A stretch of DNA of 59,443 bases, taken from Actinomycetota bacterium. Its GTDB lineage: Bacteria; Actinomycetota; Actinomycetes; Actinomycetales; Microbacteriaceae. The notes beneath the pieces are model-generated. The model saw only the letters and a program-made list of their open reading frames with translations. It did no database searches and was not told where the DNA came from. The stretch spans positions 1 to 59,443 of the forward strand of contig JAIUOH010000020.1 of the NCBI GenBank assembly GCA_020161315.1, given 5' to 3'. Shown one piece after another: positions 33,189 to 44,431 of this stretch. A program made the translations under genes and the position numbers. Every line of letters starts with the position of its first letter. Positions within the stretch are counted from its first letter, which is position 1.

Positions 33189-35060
33189 ATGGCTGGCCGC
33201 ATTCGATCCTCCGACATCGAAGAGGTCAAGCGTCGCACCAACCTTGCCGACCTGGTGGGGGAGCACGTCGCGCTGAAGACCGGCGGCATCGACTCGATGA
33301 AGGGGCTCTGCCCCTTTCACGACGAGCGCAGCCCGAGCTTTCACGTGCGCCCGAGCCTTGGTTATTACCACTGCTTTGGTTGCGGTGAGTCGGGCGACGC
33401 GATCAGTTTTTTGCAGCGCATGGATCACCTCACCTTTACCGAGGCGGTCGAACGGTTGGCTGCGCGCCTGCACTACGTGCTCAGCTACGAAGAGGGTACC
33501 GAGCGGCGCGAAGACGGGCCAAACCGTGCGCGCCTGTTTGCCGCCCACGAGGCGGCGAGCGCGTTCTACACTGAGCAACTGCGCGGTGAAGAAGCCCAGA
33601 CCGCCCGAGAGTTTCTCGAGCAGCGCGGCTTTGACGAGGCCGCGTGTGCGCGCTTCGGCGTCGGCTATGCACCGCGCGGCTGGGACGGTTTGACGAAACA
33701 CCTCGCCGCGCAGGGCTACACGCAGAAAGAGCTCGCGCAGTCGGGGCTTGCGAGCGAGGGGCAGCGCGGCGTCTACGACCGCTTTCGCGGCCGCATCGTC
33801 TGGCCGATTCGCGATACCAGCGGGCAAACCGTCGGCTTCGGTGCGCGAAAACTCTACGAAGACGACGGCGGGCCGAAATACCTCAACACGCCCGAGACGC
33901 CGATCTACCACAAATCGCGAGTGCTCTATGGGCTTGACCTCGCAAAGCGCGCCATATCGAAGGGCAAGCGCGTCATCGTGGTCGAGGGCTACACCGATGT
34001 GATGGCCTGCCACCTTGCGGGCGAGGAAGCCGCCGTGGCGACCTGTGGCACCGCCTTCGGCAAAGACCACATCTCGGTGCTGCGCCGCGTGATGGGAGAC
34101 GATGCAGCGGCAGAGGTGATCTTCACCTTCGACCCCGATGAGGCCGGGCAGAAGGCCGCGCTGCGGGCGTTCAGTGACGAGAAGCTCTTTAGTGCGCAGA
34201 CCTACGTCGCTGTGGCGCCCGACGGCCTCGACCCCGCAGACCTCAGGCTGCACCGAGGCGACGAGGCGGTGCGCGAGCTATTTACCCGCAGGGTGCCGCT
34301 CTTTGAGTTTGCGCTGCGACAGGCGATCTCGCGATTCAACCTCAATACCGTAGAGGGCCGGGTTTCGGCACTTCGCGCGTCTGCGCCGATTATTGCCGAG
34401 CTCAAGGATCGCGCGCTGCAACCCGGGTACACGCGCGAGTTGGCGCGCATGCTCGGCATGGAGCTTGGCGAGGTGCAGCGAGCAGTGCGAGCCTCAGGAG
34501 GCAGCTCGCGCCGCAGGCCTGACGCGCAGGCGCCCGGCGGATCCTCGTATGAAATGCAGCAGTTCGAAAGTGAGCCCGCGAGACCGCGCGCCACGCTCGC
34601 TTCGCTGCCAGCGACCCCGGGCGTGCGACTCGAACGAGACGCGTTGATGGCGATGCTGCAGCAGCCGCAAGCGATTGGCGCTGCGCTCATGGCGCAGGCG
34701 GTGACCGCCGAGGTCGGCGACCCCGCGCTCAAGGTGGTGCGTGACTCGATCGGCGCTGCGCTCGCAAGCATGGCAGAACCAGGCTGGTTCGAGCGCGTGC
34801 TCGCCGAGGCACCCGAACCCTACCGTGAGCTGATTCGCGAGCTCGCCCTCGCACCGATTCCGCAAAATCGACCCGAACTGCTCGAAGCGTATTCGCGCGG
34901 TGTAGTGACCTCGCTGCTCGATCGTGACCTGCTCTCGCTCAAGTCTGAGCTTGTTGCGAGAATGCAGCGCATTGGCGACCCCAGCGATCCGGGGTCGCGA
35001 CGCATTCAAGAGCAACTCGCCGCGCTTGAGTCGGCACGCCGCAGCCTGCGCTCAGAATGA
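33189..35060 (+). CDS. dnaG: DNA primase
   Basis: 623 residues. An N-terminal CHC2 zinc ribbon (CPFHDERSPSFHV...YHCFGCGESGDA, about 38-70) is followed by the RNA polymerase core and a Toprim domain (VIVVEGYTDVMAC, then FDPDEAGQKA). The C-terminal DnaB-binding region is weakly conserved. It makes primers at the fork. ATG 33189 begins the family N-terminus; the frame's upstream part is antisense to nothing functional and overlaps hipA. It starts 23 bp after hipA. Confidence 0.95.
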   Translation: MAGRIRSSDIEEVKRRTNLADLVGEHVALKTGGIDSMKGLCPFHDERSPSFHVRPSLGYYHCFGCGESGDAISFLQRMDHLTFTEAVERLAARLHYVLSYEEGTERREDGPNRARLFAAHEAASAFYTEQLRGEEAQTAREFLEQRGFDEAACARFGVGYAPRGWDGLTKHLAAQGYTQKELAQSGLASEGQRGVYDRFRGRIVWPIRDTSGQTVGFGARKLYEDDGGPKYLNTPETPIYHKSRVLYGLDLAKRAISKGKRVIVVEGYTDVMACHLAGEEAAVATCGTAFGKDHISVLRRVMGDDAAAEVIFTFDPDEAGQKAALRAFSDEKLFSAQTYVAVAPDGLDPADLRLHRGDEAVRELFTRRVPLFEFALRQAISRFNLNTVEGRVSALRASAPIIAELKDRALQPGYTRELARMLGMELGEVQRAVRASGGSSRRRPDAQAPGGSSYEMQQFESEPARPRATLASLPATPGVRLERDALMAMLQQPQAIGAALMAQAVTAEVGDPALKVVRDSIGAALASMAEPGWFERVLAEAPEPYRELIRELALAPIPQNRPELLEAYSRGVVTSLLDRDLLSLKSELVARMQRIGDPSDPGSRRIQEQLAALESARRSLRSE

Positions 35061-35112
35061 TGCCGGGCCTGGGTACGCTGAAAGCACCACGGTATTCACG
35101 GGAGGAAACTGC

Positions 35113-35961
35113 ATGATCGAGCCAGTCAGAGACGCTGACCCGGCAGTTGCGGTGTCTGATCTTTCACTCATGTACCCGGCGCACAGCGGCGCAAAAGCGT
35201 TCAATGCGGTTGACGGGCTGAGCTTTCAACTGGGGCGCGGCAATGTGCTCGCCCTGCTCGGAGAGAGCGGATCTGGCAAGTCGACAGTCGCGAGATTCTT
35301 GGCCGGTCGCGCAAACGACGCGGGTGAGAAGCACGCGCGCATTCGGGTGAGTGGGGGCGACGCGCAGGTGCTCGGCACACCGATGCGCAAGCTCGGGCGT
35401 CGCGCGAGGACTCGGCTTACCGCGCACGTGGGGTTTCTTGCGCAAGACGCCGGGGCGACGCTCACCCCGGAGCTCAACGTCGGCGACATTCTGCTGCAGC
35501 CGATTACCGAGCGCACCAAACACTTCGATCGAGAGCAGCTCGGTAGTCAGATCGCCGAGATGATGGATATCGTTTCGCTGCCGCTGACAAAACTTAAGGA
35601 GTATCCGTACGAACTCTCGAAGGGTCAGCGGCAGAGGATCGCGGTCATGCGCTCGCTGATGCTTGCGCCCTCGCTGCTCATTGCTGATGAGCCAACACTC
35701 GGTGTTGACGCGAACAATCGACCGCGCATCGTCGAGCTACTGAAGTGGTTTCGGGAGCGCACCGCTGCGAGCATGATTCTCGTGAGTCACGACATTGGCA
35801 TGCTCGAGGCGCTCGTGCACGACGTGCTGGTGTTGCAGCAGGGAAGTCTCGTGGGTGCGGGCGATATCAACGAGATTTTTCGGCAGGCTGATCACGGCTA
35901 CGTGCAGCGGCTTGCGACGGCATTGCGTGCTACCGCGTATGACGAGGTTGCCGAGGAATAG
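35113..35961 (+). CDS. Orphan ABC transporter ATPase, DppF/OppF-like
   Basis: 282 residues. Walker A GESGSGKST, Q-loop FLAQDAGATLTPELNVGDIL, signature ELSKGQRQRIAV (Lys replaces the first Gly of LSGGQ), Walker B LLIADEP and SHDIGM are all seen. GGAGGA lies 6 bp before ATG 35113. No permease or binding protein is nearby; it lies between dnaG and the tRNA cluster, so its partner is encoded elsewhere or it has another role. Confidence 0.8.
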   Translation: MIEPVRDADPAVAVSDLSLMYPAHSGAKAFNAVDGLSFQLGRGNVLALLGESGSGKSTVARFLAGRANDAGEKHARIRVSGGDAQVLGTPMRKLGRRARTRLTAHVGFLAQDAGATLTPELNVGDILLQPITERTKHFDREQLGSQIAEMMDIVSLPLTKLKEYPYELSKGQRQRIAVMRSLMLAPSLLIADEPTLGVDANNRPRIVELLKWFRERTAASMILVSHDIGMLEALVHDVLVLQQGSLVGAGDINEIFRQADHGYVQRLATALRATAYDEVAEE

Positions 35962-36057
35962 CCCCAAGAGGTGCAGAAAGCGGGCGACACGCGGTGCGCC
36001 CGATTTGCGTGGGCTTTCTGAAGCTTGATAAGCTAATTCCCGTTGCCTAGGCAATGA

Positions 36058-36130
36058 TCCCCTGTAGCTCAGCTGGCAGAGCGCTTGACTGTTAATCAGG
36101 ATGTCACTGGTTCGAACCCAGTCGGGGGAG
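36058..36130 (+). tRNA. tRNA-Asn (GTT)
   Basis: Acceptor TCCCCTG/CGGGGGA, D-arm GCTCAGCTGGCAGAGC, anticodon loop CTGTTAA with anticodon GTT, T-loop GTTCGAACC, discriminator G. It is the first of three co-oriented tRNA genes. Confidence 0.95.
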
Positions 36131-36132
36131 CG

Positions 36133-36159
36133 AAACCCTCACTTTGGTGAGGGTTTTCG
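36133..36159 (+). terminator. Terminator after tRNA-Asn
   Basis: AAACCCTCAC pairs with GTGAGGGTTTT around a TTTG loop region, directly after the tRNA. Confidence 0.8.
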
Positions 36160-36187
36160 TGAATGAGGTGAACGTTCGCCTCATCAC

Positions 36188-36258
36188 GGGGCTGTAGCTC
36201 AATGGTAGAGCCTCTGTCTTCCAAACAGATTACGCGGGTTCGATTCCCGTCAGCCCCT
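36188..36258 (+). tRNA. tRNA-Gly (TCC)
   Basis: Acceptor GGGGCTG/CAGCCCC, anticodon loop CTTCCAA with anticodon TCC, T-loop GTTCGATTC, discriminator T. 71 nt. Confidence 0.95.
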
Positions 36259-36398
36259 CGGTGAATGTCGATTCGGCTCGCTCGAAAGGGTCGGTCGTTT
36301 TCGATGCTCACTAAATATCTCCGTTGATTCGGTCGGTTTTAGGCAATGCGCTTTGCGGCGGCGAATGTTCCGCTAGACTTGCAGGGTTGTCTACTCAC

Positions 36399-36473
36399 CG
36401 GGGTATAGCTCAGCTTGGCTAGAGCGCCCGCTTTGGGAGCGGGAGGTCGCAGGTTCGAATCCTGTTACCCCGA
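36399..36473 (+). tRNA. tRNA-Pro (TGG)
   Basis: Acceptor CGGGGTA/TACCCCG, anticodon loop TTTGGGA with anticodon TGG, T-loop GTTCGAATC, discriminator A. It lies 61 bp before tig. Confidence 0.95.
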
Positions 36474-36534
36474 CAGGAGCCTTATGGCTCGCGACACCGA
36501 TACGACTGACAACTGAGATATTTGAGAGGCCAAA

Positions 36535-38016
36535 TTGCCGAAGACAAACGTAGAGAAGCTGAGCCCGACCCGGGTCAAGCTCTCGGTCGACATCACCATT
36601 GCTGATCTCGAGCCCTTCCTGAAGCAGGCTTACAAGACCATCTCGGAGCAGGTTTCGATTCCCGGCTTCCGCAAGGGTCACGTGCCCGCTCCGATCATCG
36701 ACCAGCGCGTTGGCCGCCAGGCCGTTATCGAGCAGGCCGTGAACGACTCGCTCGATTCGTTCTTCCAGGCTGCGCTCGCTGAGACCGAGACCCAGCCGAT
36801 GGGCCGCCCCACCGCTGACGTTGCGAAGTGGCTCGACCTCAAGGATGCGAAGAGCGAAATGACTCTCGTGTTCGAGGTTGAGGCTCGCCCCGAGTTCAAG
36901 CTGCCCAAGTACGACGGCCTCAAGATTGAGGTTGACAACGCTGAGGTCGGCGACGACGCAGTCGAGACCGAGCTGACCAAGCTGCGCGAGCGCTTCGGCA
37001 ACCTCGTGACCGTCGACCGCCCGGCAAGGAGCGGCGACTTCGTTGAGCTCGACCTTGTTGCTCGCATCGACGGCAACGACGTTGATCAGGCAAACGGCGT
37101 CTCGTACGAGGTTGGCGCGGGCAACATGCTCGTTGGCCTCGACGAGGCAGTCGAGACGCTGACAGCTGGCGAAAGCACCACCTTTACCTCGCAGCTGCTT
37201 GGCGGCGAGCACGAGGGGCAGGATGCAGAGGTCGAGGTTTCGATCACCGCTGTCAAGGAGCGCGAGCTCGCAGCAGCTGACGATGACTTCGCTCAGCTCG
37301 CAAGCGAGTTCGACACCATCGCGGAGCTGCGCGAGAGCCTCGCGGAGCAGGTTGCACAGGCAGCCGTGTTCGCGCAGGGCCGTCAGGCGCGCGATATCTT
37401 CACCGAGACCCTCATCGAGAAGGCCGGTATTCCGGTCAGCGAAGAGCTCGTTGAAGAAGAGGTACACCGTCACCTTGAGGGCGAGGGTCGCCTTGAGGAC
37501 GACGAGCACCGCGCTGAGGTTCGCGAGTCGACCGAGAAGCAGCTCGCACTGCAGCTGTTGCTCGACGCAATCGTCGAGGCTGAAGAGATCACTCCGACGC
37601 AGAACGAGCTGTCGCAGTACATCTTCCAGTCGGCTCAGCAGTACGGCATGGATCCGGGCCAGTTCATCCAGGCAATCAGCCAGGGCAACCAGATGGGCAT
37701 GATTGTTGGCGAGGTTACTCGCAACAAGGCGCTCGCTGTTGCTCTCGCAAAGGCGAAGGTTGTCGACAAGAACGGCAAGGCTGTCGACCTCAGCGAGTTC
37801 ACCGCTGTCGATAGCGACGAGGTCGAAGAGGCTGAAGAGACCGTCGAGGCTGCTGCAACTGAGGAGAAGCCGAAGAAGGCTGCTGCGAAGAAGAAGGCAG
37901 CTGAGAGCGACTCGGTAGACGACGCTGAGGCGAAGAAGGCCGCTCGCTCGGCCGCTGCTAAGAAGGCAGCTGCAACCCGCGCCGCAAAGAAGGCTGCTGA
38001 AGAAGCCGGCGAGTAA
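36535..38016 (+). CDS. tig: Trigger factor
   Basis: A 493-residue ribosome-associated chaperone and peptidyl-prolyl isomerase. The N-terminal ribosome-binding domain has [21 protein letters not shown] (the GFRxGxxP signature, about residues 43-60). An FKBP-type domain (about 155-240) and a helical C-terminal chaperone domain follow. The last 70 residues are a Lys/Ala/Glu-rich tail with repeats such as [14 protein letters not shown] 36535 is the start, with GAGAGG upstream. It is followed by a strong terminator and then the clp genes it cooperates with. Confidence 0.95.
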   Translation: MPKTNVEKLSPTRVKLSVDITIADLEPFLKQAYKTISEQVSIPGFRKGHVPAPIIDQRVGRQAVIEQAVNDSLDSFFQAALAETETQPMGRPTADVAKWLDLKDAKSEMTLVFEVEARPEFKLPKYDGLKIEVDNAEVGDDAVETELTKLRERFGNLVTVDRPARSGDFVELDLVARIDGNDVDQANGVSYEVGAGNMLVGLDEAVETLTAGESTTFTSQLLGGEHEGQDAEVEVSITAVKERELAAADDDFAQLASEFDTIAELRESLAEQVAQAAVFAQGRQARDIFTETLIEKAGIPVSEELVEEEVHRHLEGEGRLEDDEHRAEVRESTEKQLALQLLLDAIVEAEEITPTQNELSQYIFQSAQQYGMDPGQFIQAISQGNQMGMIVGEVTRNKALAVALAKAKVVDKNGKAVDLSEFTAVDSDEVEEAEETVEAAATEEKPKKAAAKKKAAESDSVDDAEAKKAARSAAAKKAAATRAAKKAAEEAGE

Positions 38017-38035
38017 CTCCCGCTTCTTTCACACG

Positions 38036-38078
38036 AGGATCCCTCGCACTCTGAGCATTTCAGGGTGCGGGGGATCCT
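38036..38078 (+). terminator. Strong hairpin terminator after tig
   Basis: AGGATCCCTCGCACTCTGA (38036-38054) pairs with a near-perfect complement ending GGGGGATCCT (to 38078), loop GCATT, followed by TCGCTTTC. It separates tig from the clp operon. Confidence 0.85.
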
Positions 38079-38117
38079 TCGCTTTCTGCGAACTTTCCGC
38101 CTTGCTTGGCAGCTGAG

Positions 38118-38134
38118 AAACGCCGTGGGCGAAC
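38118..38134 (+). promoter_or_regulatory. ClgR-like operator before clpP1
   Basis: CGC-CGTGG-GCG with flanking A and AAC (38120-38134) differs at one position from the ClgR consensus WCGCYNANRGCGWWS. ClgR activates clpP1P2 in other actinobacteria. It lies 65-80 bp before the clpP1 start. Confidence 0.5.
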
Positions 38135-38198
38135 ACAGCAGATTGCGTGCCCGCGAGTCTGTAGCCTCATATCAGGCACAAATTGAAGGAGTGCAGCT

Positions 38199-38783
38199 AT
38201 GGCTGAACCGATGGCGCCGAACAGTGTGTTCGAGCGACTGCTGAAGGACCGCATCATCTGGCTTGGGTCAGAGGTGCGCGATGAGAACGCGAACGAGATC
38301 TGCGCCAAGATTCTGCTGCTCGCGGCAGAAGATCCCGAGGCAGACATCTACCTCTACATCAACTCGCCCGGTGGCTCGATCACCGCGGGCATGGCGATTT
38401 ACGACACGATGAGCTTTGTGCCGAACGATATCGTTACCGTGGGCATCGGCATGGCGGCCTCGATGGGTCAGTTCTTGCTGACCGCTGGCACCAAGGGCAA
38501 GCGCTACATCACGCCGAATGCTCGCGTGCTGTTGCACCAGCCGCACGGTGGCTTCGGTGGCACCGCAAGCGACATTCAGACCCAGGCGCAGCTCATCACC
38601 TCGATGAAGAATCGTCTCGCCGAGATCACCGCCTCGCAGACGGGCAAGACCGTTGAGCAGGTCAACGCAGACGGTGACCGCGACCGCTGGTTCAGCGCCG
38701 AAGAGGCCCTCGAGTACGGCTTCGTCGACTTCATTCGCGACTCAGCAAGCGATGTCGTCGGTGGCGGCGGCACCAAGAAGTAG
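38199..38783 (+). CDS. clpP1: ATP-dependent Clp protease proteolytic subunit ClpP1
   Basis: A 194-residue serine peptidase. Catalytic Ser88 lies in GMAASMGQF, His113 in VLLHQPHGG and Asp162 in [26 protein letters not shown] is the oxyanion and strand motif. In actinobacteria ClpP1 and ClpP2 form mixed double rings. Here clpP2 follows 23 bp downstream and clpX after that. ATG 38199 follows GAAGGAG. Confidence 0.96.
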   Translation: MAEPMAPNSVFERLLKDRIIWLGSEVRDENANEICAKILLLAAEDPEADIYLYINSPGGSITAGMAIYDTMSFVPNDIVTVGIGMAASMGQFLLTAGTKGKRYITPNARVLLHQPHGGFGGTASDIQTQAQLITSMKNRLAEITASQTGKTVEQVNADGDRDRWFSAEEALEYGFVDFIRDSASDVVGGGGTKK

Positions 38784-38806
38784 CACGTAAGGCACAGGAG
38801 ACATTG

Positions 38807-39475
38807 ATGCATAACACTCAGCCCCAGGCGGGCGTTTCGCCCCTGATGATGCCGAACGCACGGTACGTGCTGCCGCAGTTCGAAGAGCGCACCACGTACG
38901 GCACGCGCTTCACCGATCCGTACGCAAAGCTGTTCGAAGATCGCATCATCTTTCTCGGTGTGCAGGTCGACGATACCTCGGCAGACGACATCATGGCGCA
39001 GCTGCTCGTGCTCGAAAGCAAAGACACCGAGCGCGACATCATCATGTACATCAACTCGCCGGGCGGCTCGTTCACCGCGATGACCGCGATCTACGACACG
39101 ATGCAGTACATCAAGCCGCACATTCAGACTGTGTGCCTTGGCCAGGCTGCCTCGGCTGCCGCGGTGCTGCTCGCGGGCGGCACGCCAGGCAAGCGCCTCG
39201 CGCTGCCAAACGCACGCGTGCTGATTCATCAGCCCTCGACCGGCCAGGGCGGTCACGGTCAGGCCAGCGACATCGAGATTCAGGCGCGTGAGATCATGCG
39301 CATGCGCGAGTGGCTCGAGACGACGCTTTCGAAGCACTCGAAGCGCAGCGTCGAAGAGGTGAACCGCGACATCGACCGCGACAAGATTCTCGATGCCAAC
39401 GAGGCGCTTGAGTACGGTCTGATCGATCAGGTGCTCACCAGCCGCAAAAACCCACAGCCGGTTCTCGGACAGTAA
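38807..39475 (+). CDS. clpP2: ATP-dependent Clp protease proteolytic subunit ClpP2
   Basis: A 222-residue second ClpP paralogue. [19 protein letters not shown], Ser116 in GQAASAAAV, His141 in VLIHQP and Asp about 190 in DIDRDKI are present. It has a longer N-terminus than ClpP1, with [14 protein letters not shown] before the core. It has AGGAG 6 nt before ATG 38807 and is cotranscribed with clpP1. It pairs with ClpP1 and is served by ClpX. Confidence 0.96.
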   Translation: MHNTQPQAGVSPLMMPNARYVLPQFEERTTYGTRFTDPYAKLFEDRIIFLGVQVDDTSADDIMAQLLVLESKDTERDIIMYINSPGGSFTAMTAIYDTMQYIKPHIQTVCLGQAASAAAVLLAGGTPGKRLALPNARVLIHQPSTGQGGHGQASDIEIQAREIMRMREWLETTLSKHSKRSVEEVNRDIDRDKILDANEALEYGLIDQVLTSRKNPQPVLGQ

Positions 39476-39594
39476 ACTGAGTACGGTTCCGGCACGCCGA
39501 TCCGCAGGGAGCGGCGTGCCGGAAAGCCGAATGTCAGTGGTGCCAGTTAGGCTCGGCACAACCGCAAGTTACTTTCATTTCTGGGGAGGCGCGT

Positions 39595-40866
<1,272 letters not shown>

Positions 40867-40895
40867 GCGGCGCCAACTAGCGAGACATCGCCTCG

Positions 40896-41393
40896 CTAAG
40901 CGGTGCGCAGCAGGTCGTAGTTTACGAGCACGCTGCCGTCTTCCTGTGGGATCGTCAGCGCCTGCACCGTGAGGATCGCGCTGTTCAGCGTCGCTGCGGT
41001 GCCGCCCTCGGTGGTTTCTACTTCATCAGACACGGTAAACGAGTTGCCTGTCACAATCGCGCCCCAGAGTGAGGTTGCGGCGGCGGCATCTGCGGCACGC
41101 AGCACGAGAAACCATTGGTCGCTGCCTCGTTCGCCTGCGTTGTAGATCGTGACACCATCGGGCAGCACGAATGCGTCGCTGGGAAAGCTCTCGGGCAGCG
41201 TCGTTTGCAGCACCTCTTCGGGCTGCTCTTGCCCACCCCACTTGGTTTCTGGACTCGTGGTCTGCTTCTCTTTGTCGATGCTCCCCGCGGCCTCCCCGGG
41301 CTCGGGGGCACACGCCGCAAGGGCGAACACCAGTGTGGTGGCGAGGGCTGCGCCAAGCATTGACCTTGAGAAACTTTGCGTGTGCTGCTGCAT
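40896..41393 (-). CDS. Putative lipoprotein
   Basis: 165 residues from ATG 41393, chosen because CGGAGG stands 6 nt upstream; the frame also has starts at 41414 and 41429. The N-terminus MQQHTQSFSRSMLGAALATTLVFALAACAPEPG is a lipoprotein signal with lipobox LAAC. The mature part is a small acidic domain with no recognised family. It lies convergent to clpX and downstream of the small valS-linked gene. The function is unknown, and it is expected at the outer face of the membrane. Confidence 0.7.
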   Translation of the reverse strand: MQQHTQSFSRSMLGAALATTLVFALAACAPEPGEAAGSIDKEKQTTSPETKWGGQEQPEEVLQTTLPESFPSDAFVLPDGVTIYNAGERGSDQWFLVLRAADAAAATSLWGAIVTGNSFTVSDEVETTEGGTAATLNSAILTVQALTIPQEDGSVLVNYDLLRTA

Positions 41394-41416
41394 TGGGGGC
41401 CTCCGGGTGCTCATGG

Positions 41417-41659
41417 TCAGTTCAACCAATCGTCGTCGTCTTCGTTTGATTCTGTGACGAGGATCGCCCGCCCATCGAGATCACTTGTTACAAGGGCAAC
41501 GTCATCGAGTGCGCAGCGAGGCCTACCCTCGAGCCAAGTGAGTGTCCACGAGACTGCGCCGGGGTGGGTGGCCTCTTGTGCAGCGATTGCCCCGTGCAGA
41601 GCCGAGGGCACGCTGCGGTGAGGTGGTTCACCCACCCGCCAGCGTGCCCCCAACTGCAT
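41417..41659 (-). CDS. Small conserved protein downstream of valS
   Basis: An 80-residue protein (MQLGARWRVGEPPHRSVPSALHGAI..., then WTLTWLEGRPRCALDD). It begins 7 bp past the valS stop in the same direction, so it is very likely cotranscribed. Similar small proteins in other Microbacteriaceae are sometimes labelled Fe-S oxidoreductase (recalled, not searched), but no cysteine cluster is visible here to support that. No function is claimed. Confidence 0.6.
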   Translation of the reverse strand: MQLGARWRVGEPPHRSVPSALHGAIAAQEATHPGAVSWTLTWLEGRPRCALDDVALVTSDLDGRAILVTESNEDDDDWLN

Positions 41660-41666
41660 GGTGTGC

Positions 41667-44276
41667 CTAGCCTGCTGCCTCGGTCGGAGCGAGACGAATC
41701 TCGTCTACCGAAACTGAATCGACCTCAGCCGCCTCAATGCGCAGCTCGGTGATGCGGCCAACGCCCGCGAGATCGTCTGCTGCAAGGCGCAAGCGATCCG
41801 CGTCGGCGGCGGGTGCCAGCACGATTGCGAGTTCGACGGGGGTCTTCTGCGAGGCCTTGGCGGCGGTCTTTGCGCCGCGAATGCCGATGAGCGCGCGGCC
41901 GACAAGAGCGAGTAGCTCGGGGTCAGCGTCGTCGCCAGCGAGGGCGAGCGCCTCGGCTGCCTCGGGCCATGCGGCGGTGTGCACTGATCCCGCTTCAAAC
42001 CAAGACCACACCTCCTCGGTGGCGTAGGGCAAGAACGGAGCGAGCAGGCGTGTGAACATCGAGAGTGCGGCGCGAAGCGCGGTTACTGCCGAGGCCTGTG
42101 GCTGGCCCTCGCCGCCGTGTGCGCGCTCCTTCACGAGTTCGAGGTAGTCGTCGCAGAACGTCCAGAAGAACGACTCGGTGAGTTCGAGCGCGCGTGCGTG
42201 ATCGTAGTTCTCGAAGGCGCGGGTTGCCTGCTCGACGACCTGCGCAAGGTTTGCGAGCATCGCACGATCGAGCGCCTCGGTCACGGTGCCAGCAGCCGAG
42301 TCGTCAAACGAGAGCGTGAACTTCGCGGCGTTCAAGAGCTTGATCGCGAGGCGACGGCCGATCTTGATCTGCGTGGGGTTCTGCGGGTCGAACGAAGCGT
42401 CAGTGCCGAGCTTTGCCGAAGCTGCCCAGTAGCGCACCGCGTCAGAGCCGTGCTGCTCGAGCATGCCGGCTGGGGTGACGACGTTGCCCCTCGACTTCGA
42501 CATCTTCTTGCGGTCGGGATCGAGGATCCAGCCCGAGATGCCGGCGTGACGCCAGGGGAGGGTGCCCGCCTCGAGCTCGCTGCGCAGCAGGGTCGAGAAC
42601 AACCAGGTGCGAATGATGTCTTGGCCCTGGGGGCGTAGATCAAACGGATAGACGAGATCGAAGAGCTCGCTGTCGCGTTCCCAGCCGCCCGCGAGCTGCG
42701 GGGTGAGCGACGAGGTTGCCCAGGTGTCCATCACGTCGACCTCGCCCTGGAAGCCACCCGCAATGCCGCGCTGAGCCTCGGTGAAGCCGGCGGGCACGTC
42801 GCTCGAAGGATCGACGGGCAGCTGCGAGACCTCGGGTAGCAGCGGCTGGTCGAAGACCGGGTTGCCGTCTGCGTCGAGCGGGTACCAGACCGGAATCGGC
42901 ACGCCGAAGAATCGCTGGCGCGAGATGAGCCAGTCGCCCGAAAGGCCCTCGACCCAGTTCTCGTAGCGAACGCGCATGAAGTCGGGGTGCCACTCAAGCT
43001 CTTTGCCGTGCGCCAGCAGACGCTCGCGCAGCTCTTCGTCGCGGGCGCCGTTCTTGATGTACCACTGGCGGGTCGAGACGATTTCGAGGGGCTTGTCGCC
43101 CTTCTCGAAGAACTTCACGGGGTGGTTAATCTTGCGAATCTCGCCCTGCAGCTCGCCCGAAGCCTGCAGCAGCTCGACCATGGTCTGCTTTGCGCTGAAG
43201 ACGGTCTTGCCCGCGATCTGCGCGAATGCCTCAAGGCCCGCCTCGCTTGTGATTGCCTCGGGTGCCTCGCTGATGACGCGGCCGTCGAAGCCGAGAATTG
43301 CGCGGTTAGGCAGGTCGAGCTCGCGCCACCACACGACGTCGGTGACGTCGCCGAAGGTACAGATCATGGCGATGCCGGTGCCCTTGTCTTTCTGCGCGAG
43401 GTGGTGCGCGAGCACGGGCACCTCGACGTCGAAGACGGGGGTCGTGACGGTCGAACCGAAGAGGGGCTGGTAGCGCTCATCGTCTGGGTGTGCCACGAGC
43501 GCGACACACGCTGCGAGCAGTTCGGGGCGCGTCGTGTCGATGACGATGTCGCCCTGGCCGTCGGTGCGGTGAAACGCGAGTGCATGGTAGGCGCTCGGCT
43601 GCTCGCGATCTTCGAGCTCGGCCTGGGCCACTGCGGTGCGGAAGGTGACATCCCACAGCGTCGGTGCCTGCGCCTGGTAGGCCTCGCCGCGCTCGACGTT
43701 GCGGATGAATGCGAGCTGCGATGCGCGAAGCGATTCTGCGCCGATCGTGCGGTAGGTCTGCGCCCAGTCGACCGAGAGGCCGAGGGTGCGCCACAGGTCT
43801 TCGAACTGCTTCTCGTCTTCGATGGTCAGGCGCTCGCACAGCTCAATGAAGTTGCGGCGCGAAATTGGCTGCTGATCGGCCGCCTTGATGCTCTTGCCGT
43901 CGCCGCCCTCGTGCGGCGGCACAAAGCCCTCGACGTAGGGGAGCGAAGGGTCGCAGCGCACGCCGTAGTAGTTCTGCACGCGGCGCTCGGTTGGCAGACC
44001 GTTGTCGTCCCAGCCCATTGGGTAGAAGACCCGCTTGCCGCGCATACGCTGAAAGCGGGCGACCGTATCGGTGTGGGTGTAGCTGAAGACGTGGCCGACG
44101 TGTAGCGAGCCCGAGGCGGTGGGTGGCGGCGTGTCGATGCTGTAGACGCAATCGCGACCGATTGTGGTGCCGTCAGCGCTCTCGCGGTCGAAACGGTAGG
44201 TTCCCTGCTCTTCCCATACGGCACCCCACTTCGCTTCGAGGCCTTCGAGTTGGGGTTTGTCTGGGATAGCGCTCAT
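41667..44276 (-). CDS. valS: Valine-tRNA ligase
   Basis: An 869-residue class I synthetase. PPPTASGSLHVGHVFSYTHTD contains the HVGH (HIGH) motif, and KKMSKSRGNVVTP is the KMSKS loop. The CP1 editing domain lies between, and the anticodon-binding region and coiled-coil C-terminus (ELRIEAAEVDS...) are present. It charges tRNA-Val, including both valine tRNAs of this window. ATG 44276 follows CGGAGG. No T-box is seen in its 155-bp leader. Confidence 0.97.
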   Translation of the reverse strand: MSAIPDKPQLEGLEAKWGAVWEEQGTYRFDRESADGTTIGRDCVYSIDTPPPTASGSLHVGHVFSYTHTDTVARFQRMRGKRVFYPMGWDDNGLPTERRVQNYYGVRCDPSLPYVEGFVPPHEGGDGKSIKAADQQPISRRNFIELCERLTIEDEKQFEDLWRTLGLSVDWAQTYRTIGAESLRASQLAFIRNVERGEAYQAQAPTLWDVTFRTAVAQAELEDREQPSAYHALAFHRTDGQGDIVIDTTRPELLAACVALVAHPDDERYQPLFGSTVTTPVFDVEVPVLAHHLAQKDKGTGIAMICTFGDVTDVVWWRELDLPNRAILGFDGRVISEAPEAITSEAGLEAFAQIAGKTVFSAKQTMVELLQASGELQGEIRKINHPVKFFEKGDKPLEIVSTRQWYIKNGARDEELRERLLAHGKELEWHPDFMRVRYENWVEGLSGDWLISRQRFFGVPIPVWYPLDADGNPVFDQPLLPEVSQLPVDPSSDVPAGFTEAQRGIAGGFQGEVDVMDTWATSSLTPQLAGGWERDSELFDLVYPFDLRPQGQDIIRTWLFSTLLRSELEAGTLPWRHAGISGWILDPDRKKMSKSRGNVVTPAGMLEQHGSDAVRYWAASAKLGTDASFDPQNPTQIKIGRRLAIKLLNAAKFTLSFDDSAAGTVTEALDRAMLANLAQVVEQATRAFENYDHARALELTESFFWTFCDDYLELVKERAHGGEGQPQASAVTALRAALSMFTRLLAPFLPYATEEVWSWFEAGSVHTAAWPEAAEALALAGDDADPELLALVGRALIGIRGAKTAAKASQKTPVELAIVLAPAADADRLRLAADDLAGVGRITELRIEAAEVDSVSVDEIRLAPTEAAG

Positions 44277-44431
44277 GCCTGGCCTCCGGGGTCAATATGG
44301 GCGGCACCGCGTAGTCGGTGGGGCTGCGATCATTGCGAGTCAGCCCTGCCCTGGTGCCTGATGGTGAACCCCACTAGTTTAGCCGATTCAGGGGTGACGG
44401 GACCGAATCGATGGGCCGTGTCAGCGCTTGC

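Noticed and set aside
44277-44431. A T-box or other riboswitch before valS
   Set aside because: No specifier stem or TGGN T-box sequence is found; the ileS leader shows what a true one looks like here.
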